Shown in pieces: positions 54,415 to 63,600 of a stretch of 64,000 nucleotides of DNA. Below the pieces are notes generated by a model that worked only from the letters and a program-made list of their open reading frames with translations, was not told where the DNA came from and searched no databases. The DNA is taken from contig NZ_CP030041.1 in NCBI RefSeq assembly GCF_003260975.1, positions 1,907,001 to 1,971,000 on the forward strand. The letters are read 5' to 3'. Source of the stretch: Echinicola strongylocentroti (GTDB lineage Bacteria > Bacteroidota > Bacteroidia > Cytophagales > Cyclobacteriaceae). A program made the translations under genes and the position numbers. The first letter of the stretch is position 1, and every line of letters starts with the position of its first letter.

Positions 54415-54492
54415 CTGCCAGTAGATTTTATTTCTCACTGAACGCCCAGAATGAAATACGCCTTTTCTGAGATTTCCGTGGATTCTGTGAGA
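54415..54492 (-). repeat. ~80-bp dispersed repeat, copy 2 (inverted)
   Basis: CTGCCAGTAGATTTTATTTC ... CCAGAATGAAATACGCCTTT ... GAGATTTCCGTGGATTCTGT is the reverse complement of the copy at 33972-34057 with scattered differences. Confidence 0.8.
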
Positions 54493-54585
54493 GCCTATTT
54501 AATATCTCTATGATCATTGGTCTCATTGCGGGTATACATATCGAAAATTATATCATCTTATAATTCACTCGTATTACCATAAATT

Positions 54586-57500
54586 TCACTGTTTCCTTCC
54601 GGTACGCATGGCAGGATTGCTATAGATTCTTCTCACATAACAACTGCTTACCTCAGCATCCAAATACCCCTCCAGCATATAAGGAGCATTATCATACACC
54701 CCAACACTTTCGCTTTCTAGCTGGTCATGGAAACCATTACCCGGTCCTACCGTATCTCCTCCATTAGTGGGATCTAGCATAGCATTGGATATGGTGGTGG
54801 TGGTATTTTCGGAATCATCTATTCCGTTTCCATTTACCACTTCTCCATCAATTACCTGTACCAATTGGCCCATTGTTTTAAAATAGCCAAACACCCCCGC
54901 TTCGTTGATATCCGGACAGCCATCGCCATCGCTATCTAAATCAAGGTGGTTGGGGACACTATCACCATCGGTGTCTATTCCTTGACACTGTGCTGATGCC
55001 AAAAACAAATCGAATAAATAGGCATGTATGTTAGCTACCACTTTTTGAATATCATCTGAAACTGTAGCACTCGAGCTATTATTCTTCATTATTGTTGCAT
55101 CTGGTAACAATACCATATTTGATGTGCTTGACGATAACAACGTAGCTTTTCCATTTGCATCTGTCATTACTACATTATAATTTTCTGTTGCTGAAGATGC
55201 AGTTAATTGCACAGTTCCCGTTTGGTTAAAGGAGTTACCATCCCAATACCCATTGGTGATTACTGACTCCCCAACTGGGCCGTACGCCGTATTTGGATTA
55301 TCGTTATTATTTTCTATGCGATACCCGAAATCTATAGCGTTATTTTGAAGTACCAATACAGCTTTGTTGTGGTCTTCTACCCATTGTTTTACAATTAAAT
55401 TTAAACTAGTGGGTAGTTTTTCAGACGTATTACTTTCATCATTAAGCAAATCTCCATCAGTGCTTGACCCTAAGTAAAATACATCTATTTCATCATCTAA
55501 CAACGTTTCTTCAGTTACCTCATTAATTTCATAAGGTATCATCTGTACATTAGGAATTTTATCATAAGTCCCTGCAGGTCCAAAGTTATCTGGATTGGTT
55601 AACATATTTTCCATTAATCCAATTTTTCCTGTAGTCGTATTTATATAACCTATTTTAAAATCACCTTGATCGGGGCCTACACAAACAAAGCCTTCATCGG
55701 CATCTAAAATGCCGTCATTATCGTCATCTAGGTCAATAGAGTCTACTATTCCATCTCCATCGCTATCTGAACAAGTAGAGTTATCTAATGCTATTGGGTT
55801 ATATTTACTCACATAATCTGGAATACTATTTAAATTGGCATCTACTACATCTGCTAGCCCATCGCTATTAGTGTCCGTTGCCGTACCTGCTTGAGAAACG
55901 AATTTAAAGTTTGGGGTATTTACACCAGTAGCTCCTGCCTCAAACGCATCTGGACAACTGTCTCCATCACTATCTAAATCTAAGTGATTAGGTATTCCGT
56001 CAATATCTGTATCGATTTCTGTACAGTCATCTCCAATAAATGTATCCATCACAAAAGCCCAAGTATTTGCTATTACTTTTGTAGCATTGTTGGTATTCGG
56101 GTCTACTGTATTTGATTCTGCATTGTAAATTGTTGCATCAGGAAAAATAACCAGCTTTAATGCTGTATCTTTTATTACAGTAGGGTTATTTTCGCTATCT
56201 ACCATAAGCACATCAAAGTCTCTTGTCGCTGAACTAATGGTCATTTTTACTGTTCCCGTTTGGCTAATTGAAGATACTGGCCAATACCCATAGGTGTATA
56301 CATTTTCTCCTAGCTCTCCGTTAGGTGAATCTGGTGGCACATCGTTGTTGGTTAGAGTATAACCATAGTCTACTGCATTGTTTTGTAAGACAAAAAGACC
56401 TTTATCGTGAGTCTCTGCCCAATTTAAAAGCGTTGTATTGGTTGCGGTGGAAAGTTTATAACCACTAGCGGTTGAATTAGTTGCAGATGAGCCTGCGTAA
56501 AAAATATCGATATTGTTTGCCAACAGGTTTGCTTCGGTTATTTCACTAGAACTAAAAGGTACCAATACAACACCATTTATAATCCTATTATAGGTTCCGT
56601 ATTTTCCGAAATTATTTAAATTTAATAACATATCTGTTGCCAAACCATTGTCTCCTGCACCAGAATCCTGGTATCCTATTATAATATTCCTGTCTAATTT
56701 CCCGCAAAAGTTACCTTCCGTCTCATCTAATACTCCATCGTTATCATCATCTATATCAATAGCGTCACAAAGCCCATCACCATCGGTATCTAAAGGATTT
56801 AGATCGCACAAGTCAAGTAATTCGAAATCTAGCATACTACACGCTCCTGCTTCTTTTGTATCTACCAAAATATTGTTGGGGTTTGACGCTTTGTAAGCTC
56901 CGCTATACCTTGGCTGTAATATCAGTTTAGGAAACTCAGTGTATATGGTTACATTATCTATCCATACATATTCTGTATCTCCCGTTCCAGTTCTAAATTG
57001 AACAATTACATTACTTGCCCCTGCATATTCATTTATATTAATATCCTCACTTCGAATAGGCTGATCATCTATATCTCCATCGGTATAGGTGTATATCGTA
57101 GTATAAGTAGCTCCATCGTCTGTAGATATTTCTACAAAAAACTCATCTGAGGCATCAAGGTTGTTTTCAGTATCAAAATCAAAACTTAAATAGGCAGTGC
57201 TCAATTTCGATAAGTCGACTGCTCTGTATATTCGTGTACCATTGTGCATAAATATATGCTGAGAAGGTAAATTGTCATCTGAATTGCTCCCCGTTGGAGT
57301 TCCTGAATTCGAGCTATTACTTTGGCTCCAATCAGCATCTAGCCACGCATTATAATCTCCTGAACTATTATCATCTCCAGAAAATACATTCCCTGAAAAA
57401 TCATCTTGTATGGTAAAATAATAGCTTTTATCATAGCTGTATGCTCCTAAACTATTTGAAGGGACGCTATTGATTACCCGATCTCCATCAGATATTTCTC

Positions 57501-58830
57501 CATTATCATCAAAATCTGCATATATTTTCACTTCTATTCCTTCTATAGGATTACCGTCGCTATCTGTTATAGTTCCCGACAACGCATCACAATTATTACA
57601 AGCCTCGGATACCTGCCCTATATTTTGGCTAGTTCCTAATGTTTGCCCACTACTTGTGGCTACTGTTGGCACCCCATTGGCGTCTACCTCTGTAGTTGTT
57701 AAGTTTTCGGTAACAGGCCCTGCAAAACCTACATAGTTATCTCCTTCATTTCCACCATCAATGCTTGAAGCTTCTAAAGCTGATAATGAAAAATCACTTC
57801 CCCCCTCTGCTGCATCAGGACAGCCATCGCCATCACTATCTAGATCAAGGTGATTGGGAATCCCATCATTATCATCATCACAAGGAAATAGCCCAGAACC
57901 TCTTGCAAAAGCTACCCTATCTATGATATAATCATTTTCAGTACCGCCATGACCTGCATTCATAAAGAGTAAATAATAGTTCCCTTCTGTAGGCACAGTA
58001 AATGATCCTGAAATTGTTATATAATTTGGTGTTGCACCATAAGAAGGTAAATTCTGAAGTGGAACTGAACTTAAAACAGCTTCTACTTCATCAGTATCCG
58101 CATTGTATAATTGCAACGTACAGTCTTGATCTTCAACTGCACCGTATCCTCGAAGCCCAGCATCATAACTAAACCTATAGGTCACCCCGGGTACAAGTTC
58201 TTCATTTAACCTAGTTACCAAGGCATCTGTAAGGCCATTTAGTTCCATTAATGCATTTAAGGTACCCGAATTTGCATTGTCCCCTTCAAGTTCATTAAAT
58301 AAACCTGTGGTAAGGGTTGAGTTTTTTTGAGTTGACCAATAATAAAATGGATACCCCCCTGTGGAAGTCTCATAATTTGATGAGCTGTTTGAATAATACC
58401 AATTTGGAGTAGCTGGATCAACAACAAAACCTCCTCCGTCTACTAAATTTGTGAAAGCTGCAGGACATTCTACCTTATCCAAAATACCATCATTATCATC
58501 ATCCAGATCACATGCATTTAAGACACCATCTCCATCAAAATCATCACAAAGCCCTTGCCCTCCTATTACTCCTGGAGATGGACATCTATCGCAAGCCAAG
58601 GTTGCTGAGGGTAATGTCCCATCCAGCTCACCACTAACCAATTCTCGTGAATATTCCCTATTGCGATCGCTAAGACCATCAAACATATTTAAACTTCCAC
58701 GACCAACTAACCCGATCGTATTTCCCTTTTTCCCATTTAGTATGTTAACATCAGGTCTTGGCATACCAGACACTGATGTTAACACCATGAGGATAAGGGT
58801 AAAAAACACCTTATAGATTACTTTATACAT
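54586..58830 (-). CDS. Large thrombospondin type-3 repeat surface protein (A)
   Basis: A 1414-aa exported protein with signal MYKVIYKVFFTLILMVLTSV. Six paired calcium-binding TSP3 motifs, such as DLDDDNDGILD and DLDSDGDGCPD, act as linkers between larger modules. The first module (about 130-310) is a jelly-roll-like region (VPTEGNYYLLFMNAGHGG). Next comes a CnaB/SdrD-like region (ALSGTITDSDGNPIEGIEVK) with a beta-sandwich, then two tandem copies of a ~230-aa module (VLQNNAVDYGYTLTNND and VLQNNAIDFGYRIENNN). The N-terminal ~115 and C-terminal ~105 residues are nearly identical to protein B (59321-60598), but the core is different. No standard T9SS C-terminal domain is recognised. Function is unknown, probably adhesion. 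Confidence 0.85.
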   Translation of the reverse strand: MYKVIYKVFFTLILMVLTSVSGMPRPDVNILNGKKGNTIGLVGRGSLNMFDGLSDRNREYSRELVSGELDGTLPSATLACDRCPSPGVIGGQGLCDDFDGDGVLNACDLDDDNDGILDKVECPAAFTNLVDGGGFVVDPATPNWYYSNSSSNYETSTGGYPFYYWSTQKNSTLTTGLFNELEGDNANSGTLNALMELNGLTDALVTRLNEELVPGVTYRFSYDAGLRGYGAVEDQDCTLQLYNADTDEVEAVLSSVPLQNLPSYGATPNYITISGSFTVPTEGNYYLLFMNAGHGGTENDYIIDRVAFARGSGLFPCDDDNDGIPNHLDLDSDGDGCPDAAEGGSDFSLSALEASSIDGGNEGDNYVGFAGPVTENLTTTEVDANGVPTVATSSGQTLGTSQNIGQVSEACNNCDALSGTITDSDGNPIEGIEVKIYADFDDNGEISDGDRVINSVPSNSLGAYSYDKSYYFTIQDDFSGNVFSGDDNSSGDYNAWLDADWSQSNSSNSGTPTGSNSDDNLPSQHIFMHNGTRIYRAVDLSKLSTAYLSFDFDTENNLDASDEFFVEISTDDGATYTTIYTYTDGDIDDQPIRSEDININEYAGASNVIVQFRTGTGDTEYVWIDNVTIYTEFPKLILQPRYSGAYKASNPNNILVDTKEAGACSMLDFELLDLCDLNPLDTDGDGLCDAIDIDDDNDGVLDETEGNFCGKLDRNIIIGYQDSGAGDNGLATDMLLNLNNFGKYGTYNRIINGVVLVPFSSSEITEANLLANNIDIFYAGSSATNSTASGYKLSTATNTTLLNWAETHDKGLFVLQNNAVDYGYTLTNNDVPPDSPNGELGENVYTYGYWPVSSISQTGTVKMTISSATRDFDVLMVDSENNPTVIKDTALKLVIFPDATIYNAESNTVDPNTNNATKVIANTWAFVMDTFIGDDCTEIDTDIDGIPNHLDLDSDGDSCPDAFEAGATGVNTPNFKFVSQAGTATDTNSDGLADVVDANLNSIPDYVSKYNPIALDNSTCSDSDGDGIVDSIDLDDDNDGILDADEGFVCVGPDQGDFKIGYINTTTGKIGLMENMLTNPDNFGPAGTYDKIPNVQMIPYEINEVTEETLLDDEIDVFYLGSSTDGDLLNDESNTSEKLPTSLNLIVKQWVEDHNKAVLVLQNNAIDFGYRIENNNDNPNTAYGPVGESVITNGYWDGNSFNQTGTVQLTASSATENYNVVMTDANGKATLLSSSTSNMVLLPDATIMKNNSSSATVSDDIQKVVANIHAYLFDLFLASAQCQGIDTDGDSVPNHLDLDSDGDGCPDINEAGVFGYFKTMGQLVQVIDGEVVNGNGIDDSENTTTTISNAMLDPTNGGDTVGPGNGFHDQLESESVGVYDNAPYMLEGYLDAEVSSCYVRRIYSNPAMRTGRKQ

Positions 58831-58868
58831 AAATTTTATGTTATAGTCTATTTTTTATAAAAAGGCTG

Positions 58869-59300
58869 TTACTCTTTCACCACAAATACAATGTTCATAA
58901 ATGCGCCTTCATACACCTCTACTCCATCGATGACATCATAAGTCAGTACATCAGCCTCGGACACCTTTACATTTTCAATACCTACCTTACCCATTTGATA
59001 GATGTCTTGGTTATTTTCAGTTGCTTTATTTGTTTGTAGTTCTAGAAATTTGCCAAGGCTCCACCACATTAGAATGTACCCAAGCAGCAGCATCTGTACC
59101 GGGATCACCATCAGGATTTCCCCTAAAGATACACACTATTCAGTTAGTTTCGTCAACATACACTCACCGGCTTTTCCAACAGCCCGTTATCACTCGGGTT
59201 GCCTGCGTGACATCGAAGCTCTTCTCCGTTCCGTCAACAGCCGTGTGCGTTACCTTACCGTCAACTACCGTCATGGTATCAAATGCTAGTAGTTTACAAC
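58869..59300 (-). pseudogene. Deleted remnant of the collagen-like repeat gene
   Basis: The minus strand from 59111 ends in EADVLTYDVIDGVEVYEGAF and MNIVFVVKE, the same C-terminus as the gene at 60643. It is preceded by NKATENNQDIYQMGKVG fused directly to ENVKVSE, so about 120 codons of the intact gene are missing. Further upstream (59141-59290) is a mutated copy of the tandem-repeat unit (GTCAACATACACTCACCGGC; CTCTTCTCCGTTCCGTCAAC), now out of frame with the C-terminal part. It precedes protein A by 38 bp as the intact gene precedes protein B by 44 bp. Best read as a decayed duplicate; translation of the last 80 codons cannot be excluded. Confidence 0.8.
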
Positions 59301-59320
59301 CACTTGTACTACCATAAATT

Positions 59321-60598
59321 TCACTGTTTTCTTCCGGTATGCATGGCAGGATTACTATAGATTCTTCTCACATAACAACTGCTTACCTCAGCATCCAAAT
59401 ACCCGTCCAGCATATAAGGAGCATTATCATACACCCCAACACTTTCGCTTTCTAGCTGGTCATGGAAACCATTACCCGGTCCTACCGTATCTCCTCCATT
59501 AGTGGGATCTAGCATAGCATTGGATATGGTGGTGGTGGTATTTTCGGAATCATCTATTCCGTTTCCATTCACCACTTCTCCATCAATTACCTGTACCAAT
59601 TGGCCCATTGTTTTAAAATAGCCAAACACTCCTGCTTCGTTGATATCAGGACAGCCATCGCCATCGCTATCCAAGTCTTGGTAATCTGGTAATCCATCCC
59701 CATCGGAATCAATAGATGTACAAGTGGGCTCATCACTTATTTGGGTAATATCTCCTAAAAAAATCACTTCAGGTATAACGTTACAATACCCATTAAGCCT
59801 CTCGAAGGTGATGACAACTTTTACAGTACCAGATGGTGTGCTTGGAGTAAAAGTATTGTATTTATAATCCTTTTCTGTAGGCTGACTATGGTAGTTCCAA
59901 CCCGTTAATGAAGCGGTTCTTACCAATGTATTGTTAAGATAAACTCTAGAGGTTATCCTTACATTTGAAGTATTTTCATCTATTCCATGTCCACCATTTA
60001 CATTAGAGTATAAAAGTCGGTGCCGGAAAGTAGTCTCCTTATCTGTGGGCAGACCCGAATAATTATACGTAACACTATAAGTACCTGTTATATCATTTTG
60101 TGTTTCCAAATACCCATCTGAAAAATTGGTATAACTATTTTCCAAATTACCACAAAACGGTGTACCCTGGGCGGGGATGGTATTTGTTCCACTCTCCAAC
60201 ACAGTATTGAGTGTGTTTGTCGTACAAACCAAGCCTTCATCCGTATCTAATATACCATCATTATCATCATCCAGATCACATATATTTAAGACCCCATCTC
60301 CATCAAAATCATCACAAAACCCTTGCCCTCCTATTATTCCTGGAGATGGACATCTATCGCAAGCCATGGTTGCTGAAGGTAATGTCCCATCCGCTTCACC
60401 ACTAATCAATTCTCGTGAATATTCCCTATTGTGATCGCTAAGACCATCAAACATATATAAACTTCCACGACCAACCAACCCGATCATATTTCGCTTTTCC
60501 CCATTTAGTGTGTTAACATCAGGTCTTGGCATGCCAGACACTGATGTTAACACTATGAGGATAAGGGTAAAAAACACCTTATAGACCTCTTTATACAT
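59321..60598 (-). CDS. Thrombospondin type-3 repeat surface protein (B)
   Basis: A 425-aa exported protein, shorter paralogue of protein A. The signal MYKEVYKVFFTLILIVLTSV and the first ~115 residues (for example ACDRCPSPGIIGGQGF) and the last ~105 residues (SSCYVRRIYSNPAMHTGRKQ) match A almost residue for residue. The ~170-residue core is different: a Thr/Asn-rich beta-sandwich-like segment (TGTYSVTYNYSGLPTDKE; GTVKVVITFERLNGYCNV) between two TSP3 pairs. The gene starts 44 bp after the collagen-like gene ends and is probably co-transcribed with it. No enzyme motif is seen; likely a cell-surface or secreted protein. Confidence 0.85.
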   Translation of the reverse strand: MYKEVYKVFFTLILIVLTSVSGMPRPDVNTLNGEKRNMIGLVGRGSLYMFDGLSDHNREYSRELISGEADGTLPSATMACDRCPSPGIIGGQGFCDDFDGDGVLNICDLDDDNDGILDTDEGLVCTTNTLNTVLESGTNTIPAQGTPFCGNLENSYTNFSDGYLETQNDITGTYSVTYNYSGLPTDKETTFRHRLLYSNVNGGHGIDENTSNVRITSRVYLNNTLVRTASLTGWNYHSQPTEKDYKYNTFTPSTPSGTVKVVITFERLNGYCNVIPEVIFLGDITQISDEPTCTSIDSDGDGLPDYQDLDSDGDGCPDINEAGVFGYFKTMGQLVQVIDGEVVNGNGIDDSENTTTTISNAMLDPTNGGDTVGPGNGFHDQLESESVGVYDNAPYMLDGYLDAEVSSCYVRRIYSNPAMHTGRKQ

Positions 60599-60642
60599 AA
60601 AGCTTATATTTTATGTGATAGTTTATTTTTATAAAAAGACTG

Positions 60643-63600
60643 TTACTCTTTCACTACAAATACAATGTTCATAAATGAGCCTTCATTTACCTCTGCCCCA
60701 TCAATAACATCGTAGGTTAGGACTCCGGCCTCAGACACCTGTACATTTTCAAACAGTCCCTCGTCAAACCAAGTAATATGATACTCCAATTCATCAGCAG
60801 GAAGGATTGGAATACCTTCTACCGCATTGGCGCTACTTACCATGGGCGTCCCAAACTGTACCAAGTATTTTGAATAGAGATCAATAGTCCCGAAAGTATC
60901 TCCGGACTCTACTTGGTCTTCATTAACAGGTATCAACACAGAAGGCATAAAGAAAAACTTCTGTAACATCGCTTTCAAGGTCTTTAACGTACCATCAGCG
61001 GCGGCCACCACCACGCGGTCCTTTTGACCATCAGCGGCAGATTCTAGCGTACCTCTGTAAGTATCTTCTGTATCTGTTGGATTGATATCGTCCACCTTGA
61101 CACCGCCATCACTTACATGCAAGCGTTCCGTAGGAATATCATTTCCAACACCAATCTTACCCATTTGATAGATGTCTTGGTTATTTTCAGTTGCTTTATT
61201 TGTAGTCCCAGACACTTGCCAAGGCTCCGCCACATTAGATTGCACCCAAGCAGCATCATCTGTACCGAGGTCACCATCAGGATTTTCTACAAAGGTATAC
61301 ACTGTTCCGTTGGATTCGTCGACATACACATCTCCGGCCTCTCCGACAGTCCCGTTTTCACCAGGGTTGCCAGTGCCGCTCCGCGTAACATCAAAGCTCT
61401 TCTCCGTTCCGTCAACAGCCCGGTGCGTTACCTTACCGTCAGCTACCGTAATGCCGTCAGTGGTCTGTTCCCACTCTCCCGTATCAGGGTTGATGACATA
61501 GGTCGCTCCCGTGCTGTTGTCGATGTAGACATCGCCGGCCTCACCGGGCGTACCGTTGTCGTTCGGGTCACCTTCGTCAACAGTGATCAAATCTCCTTCA
61601 CCGCCTACTTTTGTCCATGCTGTCCCGTCGTGGGAATAGACATCACCGGTCGACTCGTCGACATACACATCTCCGGCCTCTCCGACAGTCCCGTTTTCAC
61701 CAGGGTTGCCAGTACCGCTCTGCGTAACATCAAAGCTCTTCTCCGTTCCGTCAACAGCCCGGTGCGTTACCTTACCGTCAGCTACCGTAATGCCGTCAGT
61801 GGCCTGTTCCCACTCTCCCGTATCAGGGTTGATGACATAGGTCGCTCCCGTGCTGTTGTCGATGTAGACATCGCCGGCCTCACCGGGCGTACCGTTGTCG
61901 TTCGGGTCACCTTCGTCAACAGTGATCAAATCTCCTTCACCGCCTACTTTTGTCCATGCTGTCCCGTCGTGGGAATAGACATCACCGGTCGACTCGTCGA
62001 CATACACATCTCCGGCCTCTCCGACAGTCCCGTTTTCACCAGGGTTGCCAGTGCCGCTCCGCGTAACATCAAAACTCTTCTCCGTTCCGTCAACAGCCCG
62101 GTGCGTTACCTTACCGTCAGCTACCGTAATGCCGTCAGTGGTCTGTTCCCACTCTCCCGTATCAGGGTTGATGACATAGGTCGCTCCCGTGCTGTTGTCG
62201 ATGTAGACATCGCCGGCCTCACCGGGCGTACCGTTGTCGTTCGGGTCACCTTCGTCAACAGTGATCAAATCTCCTTCACCGCCTACTTTTGTCCATGCTG
62301 TCCCGTCGTGGGAATAGACATCACCGGTCGACTCGTCGACATACACATCTCCGGCCTCTCCGACAGTCCCGTTTTCACCAGGGTTGCCAGTACCGCTCTG
62401 CGTAACATCAAAGCTCTTCTCCGTTCCGTCAACAGCCCGGTGCGTTACCTTACCGTCAGCTACCGTAATGCCGTCAGTGGCCTGTTCCCACTCTCCCGTA
62501 TCAGGGTTGATGACATAGGTCGCTCCCGTGCTGTTGTCGATGTAGACATCGCCGGCCTCACCGGGCGTACCGTTGTCGTTCGGGTCACCTTCGTCAACAG
62601 TGATCAAATCTCCTTCACCGCCTACTTTTGTCCATGCTGTCCCGTCGTGGGAATAGACATCACCGGTCGACTCGTCGACATACACATCTCCGGCCTCTCC
62701 GACAGTCCCGTTTTCACCAGGGTTGCCAGTGCCGCTCCGCGTAACATCAAAGCTCTTCTCCGTTCCGTCAACAGCCCGGTGCGTTACCTTACCGTCAGCT
62801 ACCGTAATGCCGTCAGTGGCCTGTTCCCACTCTCCCGTATCAGGGTTGATGACATAGGTCGCTCCCGTGCTGTTGTCGATGTAGACATCGCCGGCCTCAC
62901 CTGGTGTACCGTTGTCGTTCGGGTCACCTTCGTCAACAGTGATCAAATCTCCTTCACCGCCTACTTTTGTCCATGCTGTCCCGTCGTGGGAATAGACATC
63001 ACCGGTCGACTCGTCGACATACACATCTCCGGCCTCTCCGACAGTCCCGTTTTCACCAGGGTTGCCAGTACCGCTCTGCGTAACATCAAAGCTCTTCTCC
63101 GTTCCGTCAACAGCCCGGTGCGTTACCTTACCGTCAGCTACCGTAATGCCGTCAGTGGCCTGTTCCCACTCTCCCGTATCAGGGTTGATGACATAGGTCG
63201 CTCCCGTGCTGTTGTCGATGTAGACATCGCCGGCCTCACCGGGCGTACCGTTGTCGTTCGGGTCACCTTCGTCAACAGTGATCAAATCTCCTTCACCGCC
63301 TACTTTTGTCCATGCTGTCCCGTCGTGGGAATAGACATCACCGGTCGACTCGTCGACATACACATCTCCGGCCTCTCCGACAGTCCCGTTTTCACCAGGG
63401 TTGCCAGTGCCGCTCCGCGTAACATCGAAGCTTACTTCCGTATTGTTCTCGGAGGTGTAAGTATACGTACCAACGCCATTGTCAACCAAGGTAGTCACCG
63501 TCTCGTACTCTTTTACAATCTCTTCTATATTGATAACGTGCTCATCACCTTCTTCATCCGCATAGGTAATATTATCACCATCATAGTATACATTTCCGCC

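Noticed and set aside
61372..63405. Possible CRISPR array
   Set aside because: Units are 339 bp and nearly identical throughout, with no short repeats or unique spacers, and no cas genes are present.
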